Virus record (IMG/VR): IMGVR_UViG_3300048038_000024
Coordinates: 1 to 42,574 of that record
Direction: 5' to 3' (one strand)
Length of the DNA stretch: 42,574 bases
DNA from: a virus
A program made the translations under genes and the position numbers. Positions 16,161 to 24,543 of the stretch are shown here, piece by piece (within the stretch, counting starts at the first letter, position 1; the number at the start of each line of letters is the position of its first letter). The notes beneath the pieces are model-generated. The model worked only from the letters and a program-made list of their open reading frames with translations. It searched no databases and was not told the origin of the DNA.

Positions 16161-16556
16161 TTAATTATGAATTTGAAAAATTGGATACCAATCTTGTATT
16201 TTATACGAACTGAGTTTCTCTCCGTTCTTCGTATCCGGGTCAGGGTCATGTATCATCTTCCCATCCCAGTAAATTGCATGCGTTCTATCTTTATGATATT
16301 TACTATCAACTATGACAAGTGCCGCCATGCTTCGTATATCAAAAGTTTCTAAAATTTTACCACGAATTATTCGGGGTTTCTGAAAGCAATAAAATCCTGT
16401 GATATATCCTTTAGTAAAGCCAAACTGAATAAATTGTCTTATTGAATACGGTCCGGTTGAATCGTTGCAAAACTCGGTAAACTCGTCTATTTCGCATTTA
16501 AATGCCGTGCATGCGCACACGGCAACACAATTAGCCGAACCGTGCTTCTGTTTCAT
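16161..16556 (-). CDS. Papain/C39-like cysteine peptidase, putative
   Basis: 131 residues. The N-terminus SANCVAVCACTAF places a candidate nucleophile Cys10 at a helix start, and HAIYWDGKMIHDPDP supplies His93 and Asp104 in the order and spacing of papain-fold C39-like peptidases. The gene is inserted between the decoration and major capsid genes, with 4 nt to the upstream gene and 15 nt to the capsid start. A role in trimming a head protein or in cell-wall degradation is possible; neither is shown by sequence. Confidence 0.6.
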   Translation of the reverse strand: MKQKHGSANCVAVCACTAFKCEIDEFTEFCNDSTGPYSIRQFIQFGFTKGYITGFYCFQKPRIIRGKILETFDIRSMAALVIVDSKYHKDRTHAIYWDGKMIHDPDPDTKNGEKLSSYKIQDWYPIFQIHN

Positions 16557-16560
16557 CTAA

Positions 16561-16977
16561 CTAAGTAGCTGAATAAGTTTTGGCAATTAAACTCGGAGCA
16601 ATAAGAACACTTCCGATATCGCCGGCAACGCCGCTTTCTTCGGCAATTCCGATAACCAGTACGTCAGCTGCTGCGCGCAACTGGGTAGTAACGGTGATCG
16701 CTTTACCGTTTGAGTCAGATGTCAAAACATCACCGCGGGTTACGTTACCGCCGTACTCAACTTCGGCAACACCGACACGGGCAATATCCAAACGCGCGCC
16801 ATCGGCAAAAGATGTTGTGCCGACACTACACGATACGCCAACCAGTTTATCAGTTGCGGCGCTTGCCTGAGCAACAACTCCATCGCTCGATCCAAATTTT
16901 ACGATACGAAAAGGAGCTATAACTCCTGATGCCAGGTAGCATAAAATTTTAACTAAACTTACTTTTCCCATTTCCAT
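16561..16977 (-). CDS. Capsid decoration protein (DUF2190-like)
   Basis: 138 residues, beta-rich, with the pattern APFRIVKFGSSDGVVAQASA, then LVGVSCSV, VEYGGNVTRGDVLTSDSNGK and GIAEESGVAGDIGSVLI. This is typical of DUF2190 capsid cement proteins that trimerise on the capsid surface. It lies between protease/scaffold and major capsid, as in other Mu-like phages with siphoviral tails. Confidence 0.75.
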   Translation of the reverse strand: MEMGKVSLVKILCYLASGVIAPFRIVKFGSSDGVVAQASAATDKLVGVSCSVGTTSFADGARLDIARVGVAEVEYGGNVTRGDVLTSDSNGKAITVTTQLRAAADVLVIGIAEESGVAGDIGSVLIAPSLIAKTYSAT

Positions 16978-17033
16978 TCTCCGGAATATTATTTAATAAA
17001 TATTTTCTTGTTCAATACTGCTGCAATTGGCAA

Positions 17034-18176
17034 CTATTTTTTAGTTACGTGGTTAACAGCCTCAGTGAAGGATATCGTGATTCCTAATTTCGCCTGCTCA
17101 TTTCTGTAAGCTGTGGCTGAGTTAGCAATAGCTTTCGGGTCCTGCATGTCGACCTGATCTTTATCGATCTTAACAACCGGTGGAATTGCCGAGTTGTCAG
17201 CGCGTGAATTCAGGTTAGCTTCAACTGCCGTGAAATCCTTAATAGCGTCCTGAATGAACTGGTCTTTCATCGCCGGAAGGATTTTTCCCTTCGTGATAGC
17301 GGAATTAACCAGGGCTTCCGCTTTTTCTTTCAATTGAACAGCCGCGTTGGCTTTGAAAGCATCGAGTTCGGTTTTCATTGTGGTATATTCTGCAGCGGTA
17401 ACCGGAGCACTGGCTTTCTTTGCTTCGTCAATTGCCGCATTAACAATAGCGTCAAGAGTTGCTGTTTCCGGCAAACCGTATTTTTTAGCACTGTTAGCAA
17501 TTGCTGTTGTTATTTCGGCTTCCGTTGCAGTTGGCGTTAAGCCTAAAAATGCGAGGATTTTTGGATTCATTTCTTCTTCTCCGTTTGAATTAAGTTTGAA
17601 ATTTTTATTGCTTTTTGAATTACCGATAGAATCGATCTCAGTATCCATGTAGGGTGTATTGGTTAACCCTACGCTATGAAGTACCGCGCCGATCTCTTTT
17701 CCCTGTTTATCGGTCTGATTGAAAAGGTAAACCGGTGATAAATATCTGAATGCCTTCCCATTAACTTTTTCTTTTCCCGCTTCTGTCCATTCAGGATATT
17801 TTATGTATAACCCGTCAGCTTGAGCTTTAACGGAATCCTTTGGACTCCATCCGGCCGCCTCGGCATTCATGCAGTATAATGACTCATGCCCGAAATCAAA
17901 CAAAACATCCGTTCCTGAGTTGAGAATGTTAAGAGCCATTTCCTGAATATGTTGGGGAGTTATTTCATGTGCGCCGCAAGGATGCGTGGGGAAAGTACCG
18001 ATTGGAACAACTTTGATAAATTCTGAAACTTTACCGGCATCAGTGAGTGATTCTATCTCAAGTGAGTTCGCATAGTATTTCAGAGTCTGCTGTTTTGCGT
18101 TAACGAACAAGCTGTTTAAAACTTGTTTGCTCTCTGCTAAAAATTTTCTGAAGAATTTCATCGATGTTCCATACAT
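17034..18176 (-). CDS. Mu I-like prohead protease/scaffold
   Basis: 380 residues. The N-terminal 200 residues match the Mu I protease family: FIKVVPIGTFPTHPCGAHEIT, then DVLFDFGHESLY (the His and acidic residues of the active region), AAGWSPKDSVKAQADGLYIK and KAFRYLSPVYLF. After residue 200 the sequence becomes helical and Lys/Ala/Glu-rich, the part that acts as scaffold in Mu gpI/Z. An internal ATG near 17570 (MNPKILAFLGLT...) could start a separate scaffold protein as in Mu, but its ribosome-binding site (GGAGAAGAAGAA) is only moderate. It is the first gene of the minus-strand late operon. Confidence 0.85.
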   Translation of the reverse strand: MYGTSMKFFRKFLAESKQVLNSLFVNAKQQTLKYYANSLEIESLTDAGKVSEFIKVVPIGTFPTHPCGAHEITPQHIQEMALNILNSGTDVLFDFGHESLYCMNAEAAGWSPKDSVKAQADGLYIKYPEWTEAGKEKVNGKAFRYLSPVYLFNQTDKQGKEIGAVLHSVGLTNTPYMDTEIDSIGNSKSNKNFKLNSNGEEEMNPKILAFLGLTPTATEAEITTAIANSAKKYGLPETATLDAIVNAAIDEAKKASAPVTAAEYTTMKTELDAFKANAAVQLKEKAEALVNSAITKGKILPAMKDQFIQDAIKDFTAVEANLNSRADNSAIPPVVKIDKDQVDMQDPKAIANSATAYRNEQAKLGITISFTEAVNHVTKK

Positions 18177-18326
18177 TTTTTATTCACGAAAATCACGAAG
18201 CAATATTACACACGCTCTCTACTATTTGAAAATGGTTCCAATTCATCTATAATAGATGAACATGTTGTTATACAATGGCTTAGACCTACTTCTTACATTT
18301 GCACATCGTTTAATTATAGGTATGAT
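18177..18326. promoter_or_regulatory. Divergent late control region
   Basis: This 150-bp AT-rich gap lies between the minus-strand protease and the plus-strand terminase. It contains a 19-bp palindrome TTCATCTAT-A-ATAGATGAA at 18242-18260 and a second small dyad TTGTTATACAA at 18265-18275. The palindrome is the best candidate for an activator or repressor site serving both late operons. A possible -10 (TATGAT) lies right before the terminase start. Confidence 0.6.
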
Positions 18327-18836
18327 ATGAAACCCTTTTCTCCTGATACAATTGCCAAAATAAAAGCCTTATACGTCAATGAGGGTAAGTCGGCACTTGA
18401 TATTTCTAAAAAATGTCACGGTCAGCCGTCTTCGCAAACAATATCCGGATGGGTTAAAAAATATGATTGGAATAAATTGCGGGATGAATATCTCAACGAA
18501 AAATATGAAGAGCTTTCACCGCAAAACATTGCGCAAAAAATTCTTCAAAAAATTCATCACCTGCTCAATCAGGATGTAAAGAAGTTTACAACAAAGGATG
18601 CGGATGCTCTTGCCAAACTCCGCGTCAGTATGGAAAAGCTCACCGATAAAAAGTATCAGATTCCCATGATGTATGAAGTCTTGACTCAGTTCATTGAGTT
18701 CCTTACCGGCAATTATCCCCAGTACGTTAATGACGAATTTCTCAACGTAGTCAGGCATTTCAAGAATGAACTCAAATCGAATCTTGAGGATAATACCCTG
18801 ATTCACATTAAAAAGCGGGAGCCTAAAAATGGGTAA
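18327..18836 (+). CDS. Terminase small subunit (DUF1804/Mu gp27-like)
   Basis: 169 residues. The N-terminus is a helix-turn-helix (SPDTIAKIKALYVNEGKSAL...SQTISGWVKKYDWNKLRDEY) as in Mu-type small terminases, followed by helical oligomerisation sequence (IAQKILQKIHHLLNQDVKKF). It overlaps the large terminase start by 8 nt. It would recognise phage DNA ends for headful packaging. Confidence 0.75.
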   Translation: MKPFSPDTIAKIKALYVNEGKSALDISKKCHGQPSSQTISGWVKKYDWNKLRDEYLNEKYEELSPQNIAQKILQKIHHLLNQDVKKFTTKDADALAKLRVSMEKLTDKKYQIPMMYEVLTQFIEFLTGNYPQYVNDEFLNVVRHFKNELKSNLEDNTLIHIKKREPKNG

Positions 18837-20346
18837 TATTTACCGCGAAGAAGATGAGCAGTTTGAGCAATTTCTCAGGCGGGCTGTAACCCGCTGCTCC
18901 GAAACCGAACTTACCGAAGAAAATCGGAAAGAACGCCGTGCCCGGTGTGATAGCGATGAGTTCGAGTTCTGCCGCGAATATTACCCGGAGATATTTTCCG
19001 GTCCCTGGAACGAACTCCATCATCATATTAAATCTCTTGAATCAGGCGAACATGGTATCGGTGGATGCCGTTTCTTTGGTAAAACTACCTATGGCATATT
19101 TGGTAAAATAGTCAAACGCATAGCCCTTGGTGGCATCGGTCTCATAGGACTTGCTCTCCGTGATGAGGATGACGCGAAAGAACGCACATACCTCATTTAC
19201 CGAAAGATCAAGAAAAACAAAAAGCTTTGCTATGATTATCACATCAATTTCCAGCAGGAGAAAAAAGGATTTTACATCATCAACAACAAATCTTTCGTAA
19301 GTCTCGGTATGAGAGAGGGATTGCGTAACTGGTTTGATGATAATATGAAACGCTTTGAACTGATTGTCTGTGACGATTTATTTAACCGGCAAACGGTTTC
19401 ATCCGAAGTGGATAATGAAAAGGTTTATAATTTCGTTACCTCTGAGTGTTCGGGACAGCTTAATCCTGATGGTTTACTCTTATGGTTTTTTAACCTCATT
19501 ACGGAAAAATCTCCCGGCTCAAGGTTTGTTGAAGATCGTCCTGAATCTTGCTTTACACTTCCCGCGTTAAATGATAAGGATGAAACAAACTGGCCCGGCT
19601 CGTTCTGGACAACTGAGCAGCTGCTACTTAAAAAAGCAAAAATCCCACTTGAGGTTTGGCTTGGTGACTGGATGAATCGACCCGTACAAATAGGTGAATT
19701 CCTCAAAACTGAGTGGCAAACATTTGTCAATATCAATACTCTGAATATAATTGCCACTATCGGTGCCATGGATCCATCCTACGGTAAATCTCCATCCGCG
19801 TGTCTGAAAGGCGGCGTTATATTAGGTTTAACGGATAAAGGGAAATCCGTACTGCTTGATGTGTACGCACGAAAAGAGGATTATTGTTTTGTTTTTGATT
19901 GGTTTAACCGATGCCGTCAGTTGTATCCGGCATTCAAGGCAATTCTCTGGGAGGATGATTTTGCCCAGTGGACTACCGCTATGCCATATTATAATGATTG
20001 GGTTAAACAGACAGGTTTACGGTTGCCGATTATCAGGTTTTTATCCAGCTCGCTTAAAACCGAGTTTTACGGTTCTGATAAGATAGGTAGAATAATGAAT
20101 CTTGTTTATCCTTATCAAACGGCAAATATCATCATAAATGAGGATATAAAAGCCTCTCCGGATTTTAAGGTTCATAATACACAATACATTTCATTTGGTC
20201 GCGCTAAAGAAAAACTCGATGTGCTTGATGCCGAAGCCTCCGCGTTTATCATGCTCCCCGGTTATGTGGGTAATCAAACTATCAAAAATTTGAAAGAACG
20301 GAAATACGCGCGCTCCCGTAATTCAAATTGGCTTCATAACAGATAA
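18829..20346 (+). CDS. Terminase large subunit (Mu gp28-like)
   Basis: 505 residues, the usual size. The ATPase half has a Walker-A-like CRFFGKTTYG (about residues 79-88) and Walker B LIVCDDLF (about 179-186). The RNase-H-like nuclease half has a first acidic strand IGAMDPSYGKSPSACLKGG and a second, AILWEDDFAQ. It pumps replicated phage DNA into proheads and cuts when full. It is followed by the portal gene after 14 nt. Confidence 0.85.
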   Translation: MGNIYREEDEQFEQFLRRAVTRCSETELTEENRKERRARCDSDEFEFCREYYPEIFSGPWNELHHHIKSLESGEHGIGGCRFFGKTTYGIFGKIVKRIALGGIGLIGLALRDEDDAKERTYLIYRKIKKNKKLCYDYHINFQQEKKGFYIINNKSFVSLGMREGLRNWFDDNMKRFELIVCDDLFNRQTVSSEVDNEKVYNFVTSECSGQLNPDGLLLWFFNLITEKSPGSRFVEDRPESCFTLPALNDKDETNWPGSFWTTEQLLLKKAKIPLEVWLGDWMNRPVQIGEFLKTEWQTFVNINTLNIIATIGAMDPSYGKSPSACLKGGVILGLTDKGKSVLLDVYARKEDYCFVFDWFNRCRQLYPAFKAILWEDDFAQWTTAMPYYNDWVKQTGLRLPIIRFLSSSLKTEFYGSDKIGRIMNLVYPYQTANIIINEDIKASPDFKVHNTQYISFGRAKEKLDVLDAEASAFIMLPGYVGNQTIKNLKERKYARSRNSNWLHNR

Positions 20347-20360
20347 TAAAGGATTTTACG

Positions 20361-21506
20361 ATGTTACAGGTAAATAAAAATTACGGCATAGTTGGAGTTG
20401 CTTTTACTCCTGATTTTTATAAACGTGCTTTTCTGCAGTGGCAGCTCGGTATTTACCGCGATGTATACGCGCTTATTGACCGCGCTGAATGTGACGGATT
20501 TATCGCGGGATGCCTTACGGCGAGACATTCGGGCTATAAACGGAAATATCAGATATCGGCAGTAAGTGACGATGCCACGGATCAGAAAACAGCGCAATTT
20601 GTTAATGATACTTTTGAAAATCTCAATATGCGCGTTCTGTTCGAGAATATCATTGAGGCAAAACTTAAAAAGTATTCGGTTATTGCTCTCAACTGGGAAA
20701 CTGTCGATAATCAGCAGGTTGTCACTTCATTTAAGTTTTACGATCAAAAGTATTTCCGTATCGATCCAAAGGATGAAATACTTAAGATCGATATGGGATC
20801 GAATCTTATTCCAATTGAACCCGATAGTGCTCTGATCATTGAATATCATAAAAAAATGATTATGCTTACTATTCTTAAAGCATTCATCCGTAAGGAATTT
20901 GGAGAAGAGTCCTGGTCATCATTTCTTGAGATATTCGGTGAGCCGTTTATCTGGGGAGAATATCCTCCGGGACTGGGAGATAAAGAACGGGAAAACCTTG
21001 AACAGGGAATTCAGCAGCTTGGAGCATCCGCACGTGCTGTCGTTCCACAGGGTTCAAAAGTAAATATTACCGAAGCCACACGGAGCACGGCCGATCATAA
21101 AGATTATAAGGAAGATGTTAAAACGGAAATCTCCCTTGCTCTGCTCGGTCATGAAAAAGCTGCAGGAACTCAGCAAAAAGGACTGCAAGTGGGAGGAAAT
21201 AACGATGCGTTCCGTGTTACCCAGCATATTGCCATAGACGATATGGATTTTATCGAGTCGGCAATTCAACCTTTAATCAGGATGCTCGTAAATCGTAACT
21301 TCCCGAATATCCGGAAATATCCAAAACTCGTGTTTGATAAATCCGATGCCGCAGACCCAAAAGATAAACTTGCCGCGGCGCAACTTGCTTTTAACGCAGG
21401 AGCGGAAATTGACGCATCATTTTTTGATGATTTCGGAGTGCCGATTTTAAATAGAGAACAACCATTAAAAGTTACTCCATTATTCCCCGGAGATCAGGTT
21501 TTATGA
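20361..21506 (+). CDS. Portal protein (DUF935/Mu gp29-like)
   Basis: 381 residues with landmarks of Mu-type portals: ALIDRAECDGFIAGCLTARH early, KKYSVIALNWE, FGEPFIWGEYPPG in the centre, and SKVNITEATRSTADHKD followed by ISLALLGHEKAAGTQQKG. It forms the dodecameric DNA channel at the head vertex. It is slightly shorter than typical members at the C-terminus. The stop overlaps the start of a 53-residue frame by 4 nt (ATGA). Confidence 0.85.
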   Translation: MLQVNKNYGIVGVAFTPDFYKRAFLQWQLGIYRDVYALIDRAECDGFIAGCLTARHSGYKRKYQISAVSDDATDQKTAQFVNDTFENLNMRVLFENIIEAKLKKYSVIALNWETVDNQQVVTSFKFYDQKYFRIDPKDEILKIDMGSNLIPIEPDSALIIEYHKKMIMLTILKAFIRKEFGEESWSSFLEIFGEPFIWGEYPPGLGDKERENLEQGIQQLGASARAVVPQGSKVNITEATRSTADHKDYKEDVKTEISLALLGHEKAAGTQQKGLQVGGNNDAFRVTQHIAIDDMDFIESAIQPLIRMLVNRNFPNIRKYPKLVFDKSDAADPKDKLAAAQLAFNAGAEIDASFFDDFGVPILNREQPLKVTPLFPGDQVL

Positions 21507-21664
21507 TTTCGCCCACGTTTAACGAAAAAAGCCAGGGAGGTATAAATGTCCCAGTTTTCCCCCTGCCTGCCGTAAAACGCACCACGAACGCATTGCGAAC
21601 GCTTTCAGTTGAATATATTTTTAAATCCCGGTACCGTACAAAACTTAATTTTCGGGAGTCTTAA
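21503..21664 (+). CDS. Small basic protein, 53 residues, coupled to portal
   Basis: A short frame starting at an ATGA overlap with the portal stop and ending 6 nt before the gpG-like gene. The product starts MISPTFNEKSQGGINVPVFP and ends in a basic stretch (SRYRTKLNFRES). It fills the place where Mu encodes the minor head protein gpF, which is absent here. It could be a remnant or a short connector protein. The tight packing on both sides supports translation. Confidence 0.5.
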   Translation: MISPTFNEKSQGGINVPVFPLPAVKRTTNALRTLSVEYIFKSRYRTKLNFRES

Positions 21665-21670
21665 AAAATT

Positions 21671-22120
21671 ATGGAATATTATTCCCGTTTAGATGCCCTC
21701 CTGGATGCCCTCAAAAGTCAGAAACTTTTGAATAAACTTGCCCTCGGTGTTGAGAGGATAATTCTGGACCGTACACGTAAGGGAATGGATGTTGACGGAC
21801 AGTCTTTTACCAATTACTCGGAGCCTTATAAAAAGAAACGTGCCGCTGCTCAACTTAACACGTATCCGGTGGATCTGTTTTTTGACCATACGTCCGGTAT
21901 GCTTACCAAAGTAGATCATGTCATTAATGCTAATATGGAATCCGTCCGTGTCCTTATCAATGACCCGGAGAAAGAAAAGATTGGCGGATATCATAATACA
22001 TCGGGAGCGGGCAAGAGTAAAGTAATCCGTAAGTGGTGGGGAATCAAATCAAGTGAGGAATTGGAGAAACTGAGAACTCTCGCTATCGATACTGTGAAAA
22101 TGATAATTAAAAATTTTTAG
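21671..22120 (+). CDS. Virion morphogenesis protein (Mu gpG-like)
   Basis: 149 residues with the family pattern LALGVERIILDRTRKGMDVDG-SFTNYSEPYKKKR near the N-terminus and a C-terminal LRTLAIDTVKMIIKN helix. Proteins of this family (Pfam Phage_tail_S) complete tails or join heads and tails. The position after the portal matches Mu. Confidence 0.8.
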   Translation: MEYYSRLDALLDALKSQKLLNKLALGVERIILDRTRKGMDVDGQSFTNYSEPYKKKRAAAQLNTYPVDLFFDHTSGMLTKVDHVINANMESVRVLINDPEKEKIGGYHNTSGAGKSKVIRKWWGIKSSEELEKLRTLAIDTVKMIIKNF

Positions 22121-22129
22121 GAGCATGTT

Positions 22130-22561
22130 ATGTTTATAGACAAAGATTTTGTAAAAAGTAATTTCCCGCCCTGGTCAAAATACTGCGTTGATGAAAATGG
22201 GGATACTCAGGATTCAATCCTTGAAAGCTGCATTCAGCTTGCTGAGAAGAAATTGCTTACTTACGTCAAAGTGGATGAGTCTACCATAACCGATAGCCTT
22301 ATTCTCGACCTCTTCAATATCGTTCGTTATAATTGTTTTGGATTGATTCAGGGAGATACCGAATTTAAAGAGCCTCCCCAGATCGTAAAGGACTTTAATG
22401 CCACTATCAAAAATCTTGAGCAATATAAATCAGGCGAACTGCGTATTGAAGGAGCTCCCACAAGCGGAGTAAATAAGGTAACCATCAAAAGCAAACCTCG
22501 TTTATTTGGCTCCTACTTCAATCCTACGGGTCCCATTGATCCTGAAAGGGGGTTATACTGA
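22130..22561 (+). CDS. Head-tail connector (Mu gp36/DUF1320-like)
   Basis: 143 residues. It starts FIDKDFVKSNFPPWSKYCVDENGDTQDSI, continues with helices typical of DUF1320 (CIQLAEKKLLTYVKVDESTIT) and ends with a Gly/Pro-rich tail. Small helical proteins of this type plug beneath the portal. It is preceded by GGAGCATGTT and overlaps the next gene by one base. Confidence 0.75.
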   Translation: MFIDKDFVKSNFPPWSKYCVDENGDTQDSILESCIQLAEKKLLTYVKVDESTITDSLILDLFNIVRYNCFGLIQGDTEFKEPPQIVKDFNATIKNLEQYKSGELRIEGAPTSGVNKVTIKSKPRLFGSYFNPTGPIDPERGLY

Positions 22562-23070
22562 TGCTTAATACTCAATTAGCCATCCTTGCGTATTTGAATT
22601 ATGGCAAAGGGACGTATTTCCCGTTTGTTAAAACAATTAAAAAATACCGGGGTGAAATTGCCAATGCGGCAGCTCAGGAAGAAAAGATAAGAAAGTTTGC
22701 TGACCCGCTTCCGGGTATCTATATTCTCGGTATCGACTCAAACCCGATTGCCGAAATACAAAAAAGTCAGTTTGATTTGCTGGTAATAACCGAATCACGG
22801 GTATTTGACATCGAGAAAAAAGAATATGATAATTTTGTAATTATCGAGAATGTAACAAAATTTATTAGTGAAGTGCCGGGATGGATGTACAATAATAAGC
22901 CCTACGGCATTGATAGAGAAAAGGTAAAAGTGAAGACACTGCTATCGGATGCACGTTTTGTCATCTTTAGTATTTCACTTTTTATCGATAACCTCTATAA
23001 CTCCGAGTACATCGCCCTTACCGGCGACCCGCCTTACATCCCCACACTATCCCAAATTAATATGACCTGA
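22561..23070 (+). CDS. Mu gp37-like (DUF1834-type) tail/connector protein
   Basis: 169 residues with LPGIYILGIDSNPIAEIQKSQFDLLVITES, a beta-rich core resembling tail-terminator-type proteins of Mu-like phages, directly after the gp36-like gene as in Mu. It is the last gene of the plus-strand head module, followed by a strong terminator. Confidence 0.65.
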   Translation: MLNTQLAILAYLNYGKGTYFPFVKTIKKYRGEIANAAAQEEKIRKFADPLPGIYILGIDSNPIAEIQKSQFDLLVITESRVFDIEKKEYDNFVIIENVTKFISEVPGWMYNNKPYGIDREKVKVKTLLSDARFVIFSISLFIDNLYNSEYIALTGDPPYIPTLSQINMT

Positions 23071-23080
23071 CCAGTCATAA

Positions 23081-23112
23081 AAAAGAAGCCCCGAAATTCG
23101 GGGCTTCTTTTT
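23081..23112. terminator. Bidirectional terminator between convergent operons
   Basis: The stem GAAGCCCCGAA/TTCGGGGCTTC is flanked by A-rich and T-rich tracts on both sides (AAAAA before, TTTTT after). It separates the plus-strand head genes from the end of the long minus-strand early operon. Confidence 0.9.
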
Positions 23113-23144
23113 ATCGTACTTGCTACAAATTGAACAACTATGAG

Positions 23145-23609
23145 TTAAGACTTTTTCTGCAACTGCTCAACAGCTAATTTGAATTTATCCATGGACATGC
23201 AGTCTTTTCCGTCAAAGTCGCATGTACAATCACATAATGAATCGAATACTTGTTCAATCTCTTTTTCCAAACTTTGCTTTTCCTCAAACATTTTACTGCC
23301 CACATCTGAAAAACCGACATTCTCCCCATCAGCCATTATTTTTTGATATAATTTCAAGCAAGTATTTGCCAACTGAATTGTTTCTTGAATTAACCTTTCT
23401 TTATATGTAAACGAATGTCCGCAAGCCTGACAGGATATTTTATTATCCTGGTTAACTTCAAAAACTCTTTTTTCAAATTTGAACTCAACTATGCTCTTGT
23501 GGAAAGTATCAAAAACCGCAATCACATCTGTTAACATTCCTGGGATATGTAACTGAGTGTTTATTGATTTACAACTGGGACAACTAAAAGGAACTTCCTT
23601 ATTTGCCAC
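23145..23609 (-). CDS. Zinc-ribbon protein of unknown function
   Basis: 154 residues with an N-terminal CPSCKS pair and a second pair CQACGH near residue 60, together a likely four-Cys zinc site. A helical region (LIQETIQLANTCLKLYQKIM) follows, then an acidic C-terminus with CDCTCDFDGKDC, a second Cys cluster. It is the last gene of the early minus-strand operon and overlaps the preceding 65-residue gene by 11 nt. No family was recognised. Confidence 0.55.
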   Translation of the reverse strand: MANKEVPFSCPSCKSINTQLHIPGMLTDVIAVFDTFHKSIVEFKFEKRVFEVNQDNKISCQACGHSFTYKERLIQETIQLANTCLKLYQKIMADGENVGFSDVGSKMFEEKQSLEKEIEQVFDSLCDCTCDFDGKDCMSMDKFKLAVEQLQKKS

Positions 23610-23796
23610 TTTTTACTCCTGACTTCTTAATTTTTCCGAAGCGTACTTTCATATCCAGTTTGAACAAAAGCTTTATTGCATACCACAAACGCGTATACCA
23701 GGGTGATTTCATAAGTGACCTGATCATATCATTCATTTTATAATCGGTCATTCTGTCAACGGTTTTATGAACTTTTTTAACTATTCTTTGATTCAC
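23599..23796 (-). CDS. Small basic protein, 65 residues
   Basis: Begins at a GTG that overlaps the TGA of the HD-domain gene (GTGA), so translational coupling is likely. Very rich in Lys/Arg/Met (MNDMIRSLMKSPWYTRLWYA). It could be a nucleic-acid-binding or membrane-peripheral protein; nothing specific was recognised. Confidence 0.5.
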   Translation of the reverse strand: MNQRIVKKVHKTVDRMTDYKMNDMIRSLMKSPWYTRLWYAIKLLFKLDMKVRFGKIKKSGVKSGK

Positions 23797-24542
23797 GCCG
23801 TTTCTCCTTCGTTTAATAATTCATTTGAGCGTTCATCTCGCAAAAGGGCTACTCCCTGAGCGGGGTGAGGAGCTTCTAACGATATCTTCAATTTCCCATC
23901 CATTCCGGATTCAACGAACCGGTTAATAAAAAACGGATTGACTTCCTGCATGTCTTGACCTAAAATCTGACTGCTGAACAAATCGAGAACGTGGATGAAT
24001 TTAGATAACTGATTTCCGCTTCTTCCTTTTGTATTTGCCTCCGCCCAGCCACCTTCGGCATGCATAATAGCGATGTATTGCTTTTCGGTTACCTTAATGC
24101 CATAGTATAACATTAGCCACGCGGTTTTACTATCCATACCGATATGATTAAAAAATCCAATCCGATAGCGAAAGCTTGGTCTCGTTTTTCCGTCTGCTTC
24201 GGGTATCCATTCAAATGCTATCGTCTTTGAAAAGTCATGCAAAAGAATAACGACGACGATATCTTCGAGAGTGAAATCCATACCGGCGGATTTATAGGTA
24301 TAATACAATGTCGAACCAAGCAAATACATATCCTGTAAATGCCGTAAATAACCACCCTCCCACCAGTGATGATGACCAGTACCTGCGGGAATTTCGTGTA
24401 ATAAAGCCGGTTTCGTTGTATGAATATGAAGCGGACAATCGGCACTTTCAAGGTCATTATAAGCCGAGGCAATTTTATCGCGGAGAATGGGGTCTGCAAT
24501 TGTATCCAACATTTCTTCTAACATTTCATTCTTAATAACCAT
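23793..24542 (-). CDS. HD-domain phosphohydrolase/nuclease-like protein
   Basis: 249 residues with the metal-binding pattern of HD proteins: GTGHHHWWEGGYLRHLQDM (His57-59 and His68), then LLHDFSK with the His-Asp pair at 102-103. The HHHWWEGGYLRH element most resembles the YhaM-type 3'-5' exonuclease HD domain, but no N-terminal OB-fold is present. Possible substrates are RNA/DNA ends or nucleotides. It lies one base after the PolX-like gene, which suggests joint action on nucleic acid. The C-terminal third is unrecognised. Confidence 0.65.
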   Translation of the reverse strand: MVIKNEMLEEMLDTIADPILRDKIASAYNDLESADCPLHIHTTKPALLHEIPAGTGHHHWWEGGYLRHLQDMYLLGSTLYYTYKSAGMDFTLEDIVVVILLHDFSKTIAFEWIPEADGKTRPSFRYRIGFFNHIGMDSKTAWLMLYYGIKVTEKQYIAIMHAEGGWAEANTKGRSGNQLSKFIHVLDLFSSQILGQDMQEVNPFFINRFVESGMDGKLKISLEAPHPAQGVALLRDERSNELLNEGETA

Positions 24543-24543
24543 A

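Noticed and set aside
23793-24542. DatZ-like dATPase of 2-aminoadenine phages
   Set aside because: The HD motif order resembles the YhaM type, and no PurZ-like synthetase or DpoZ-type polymerase is present.
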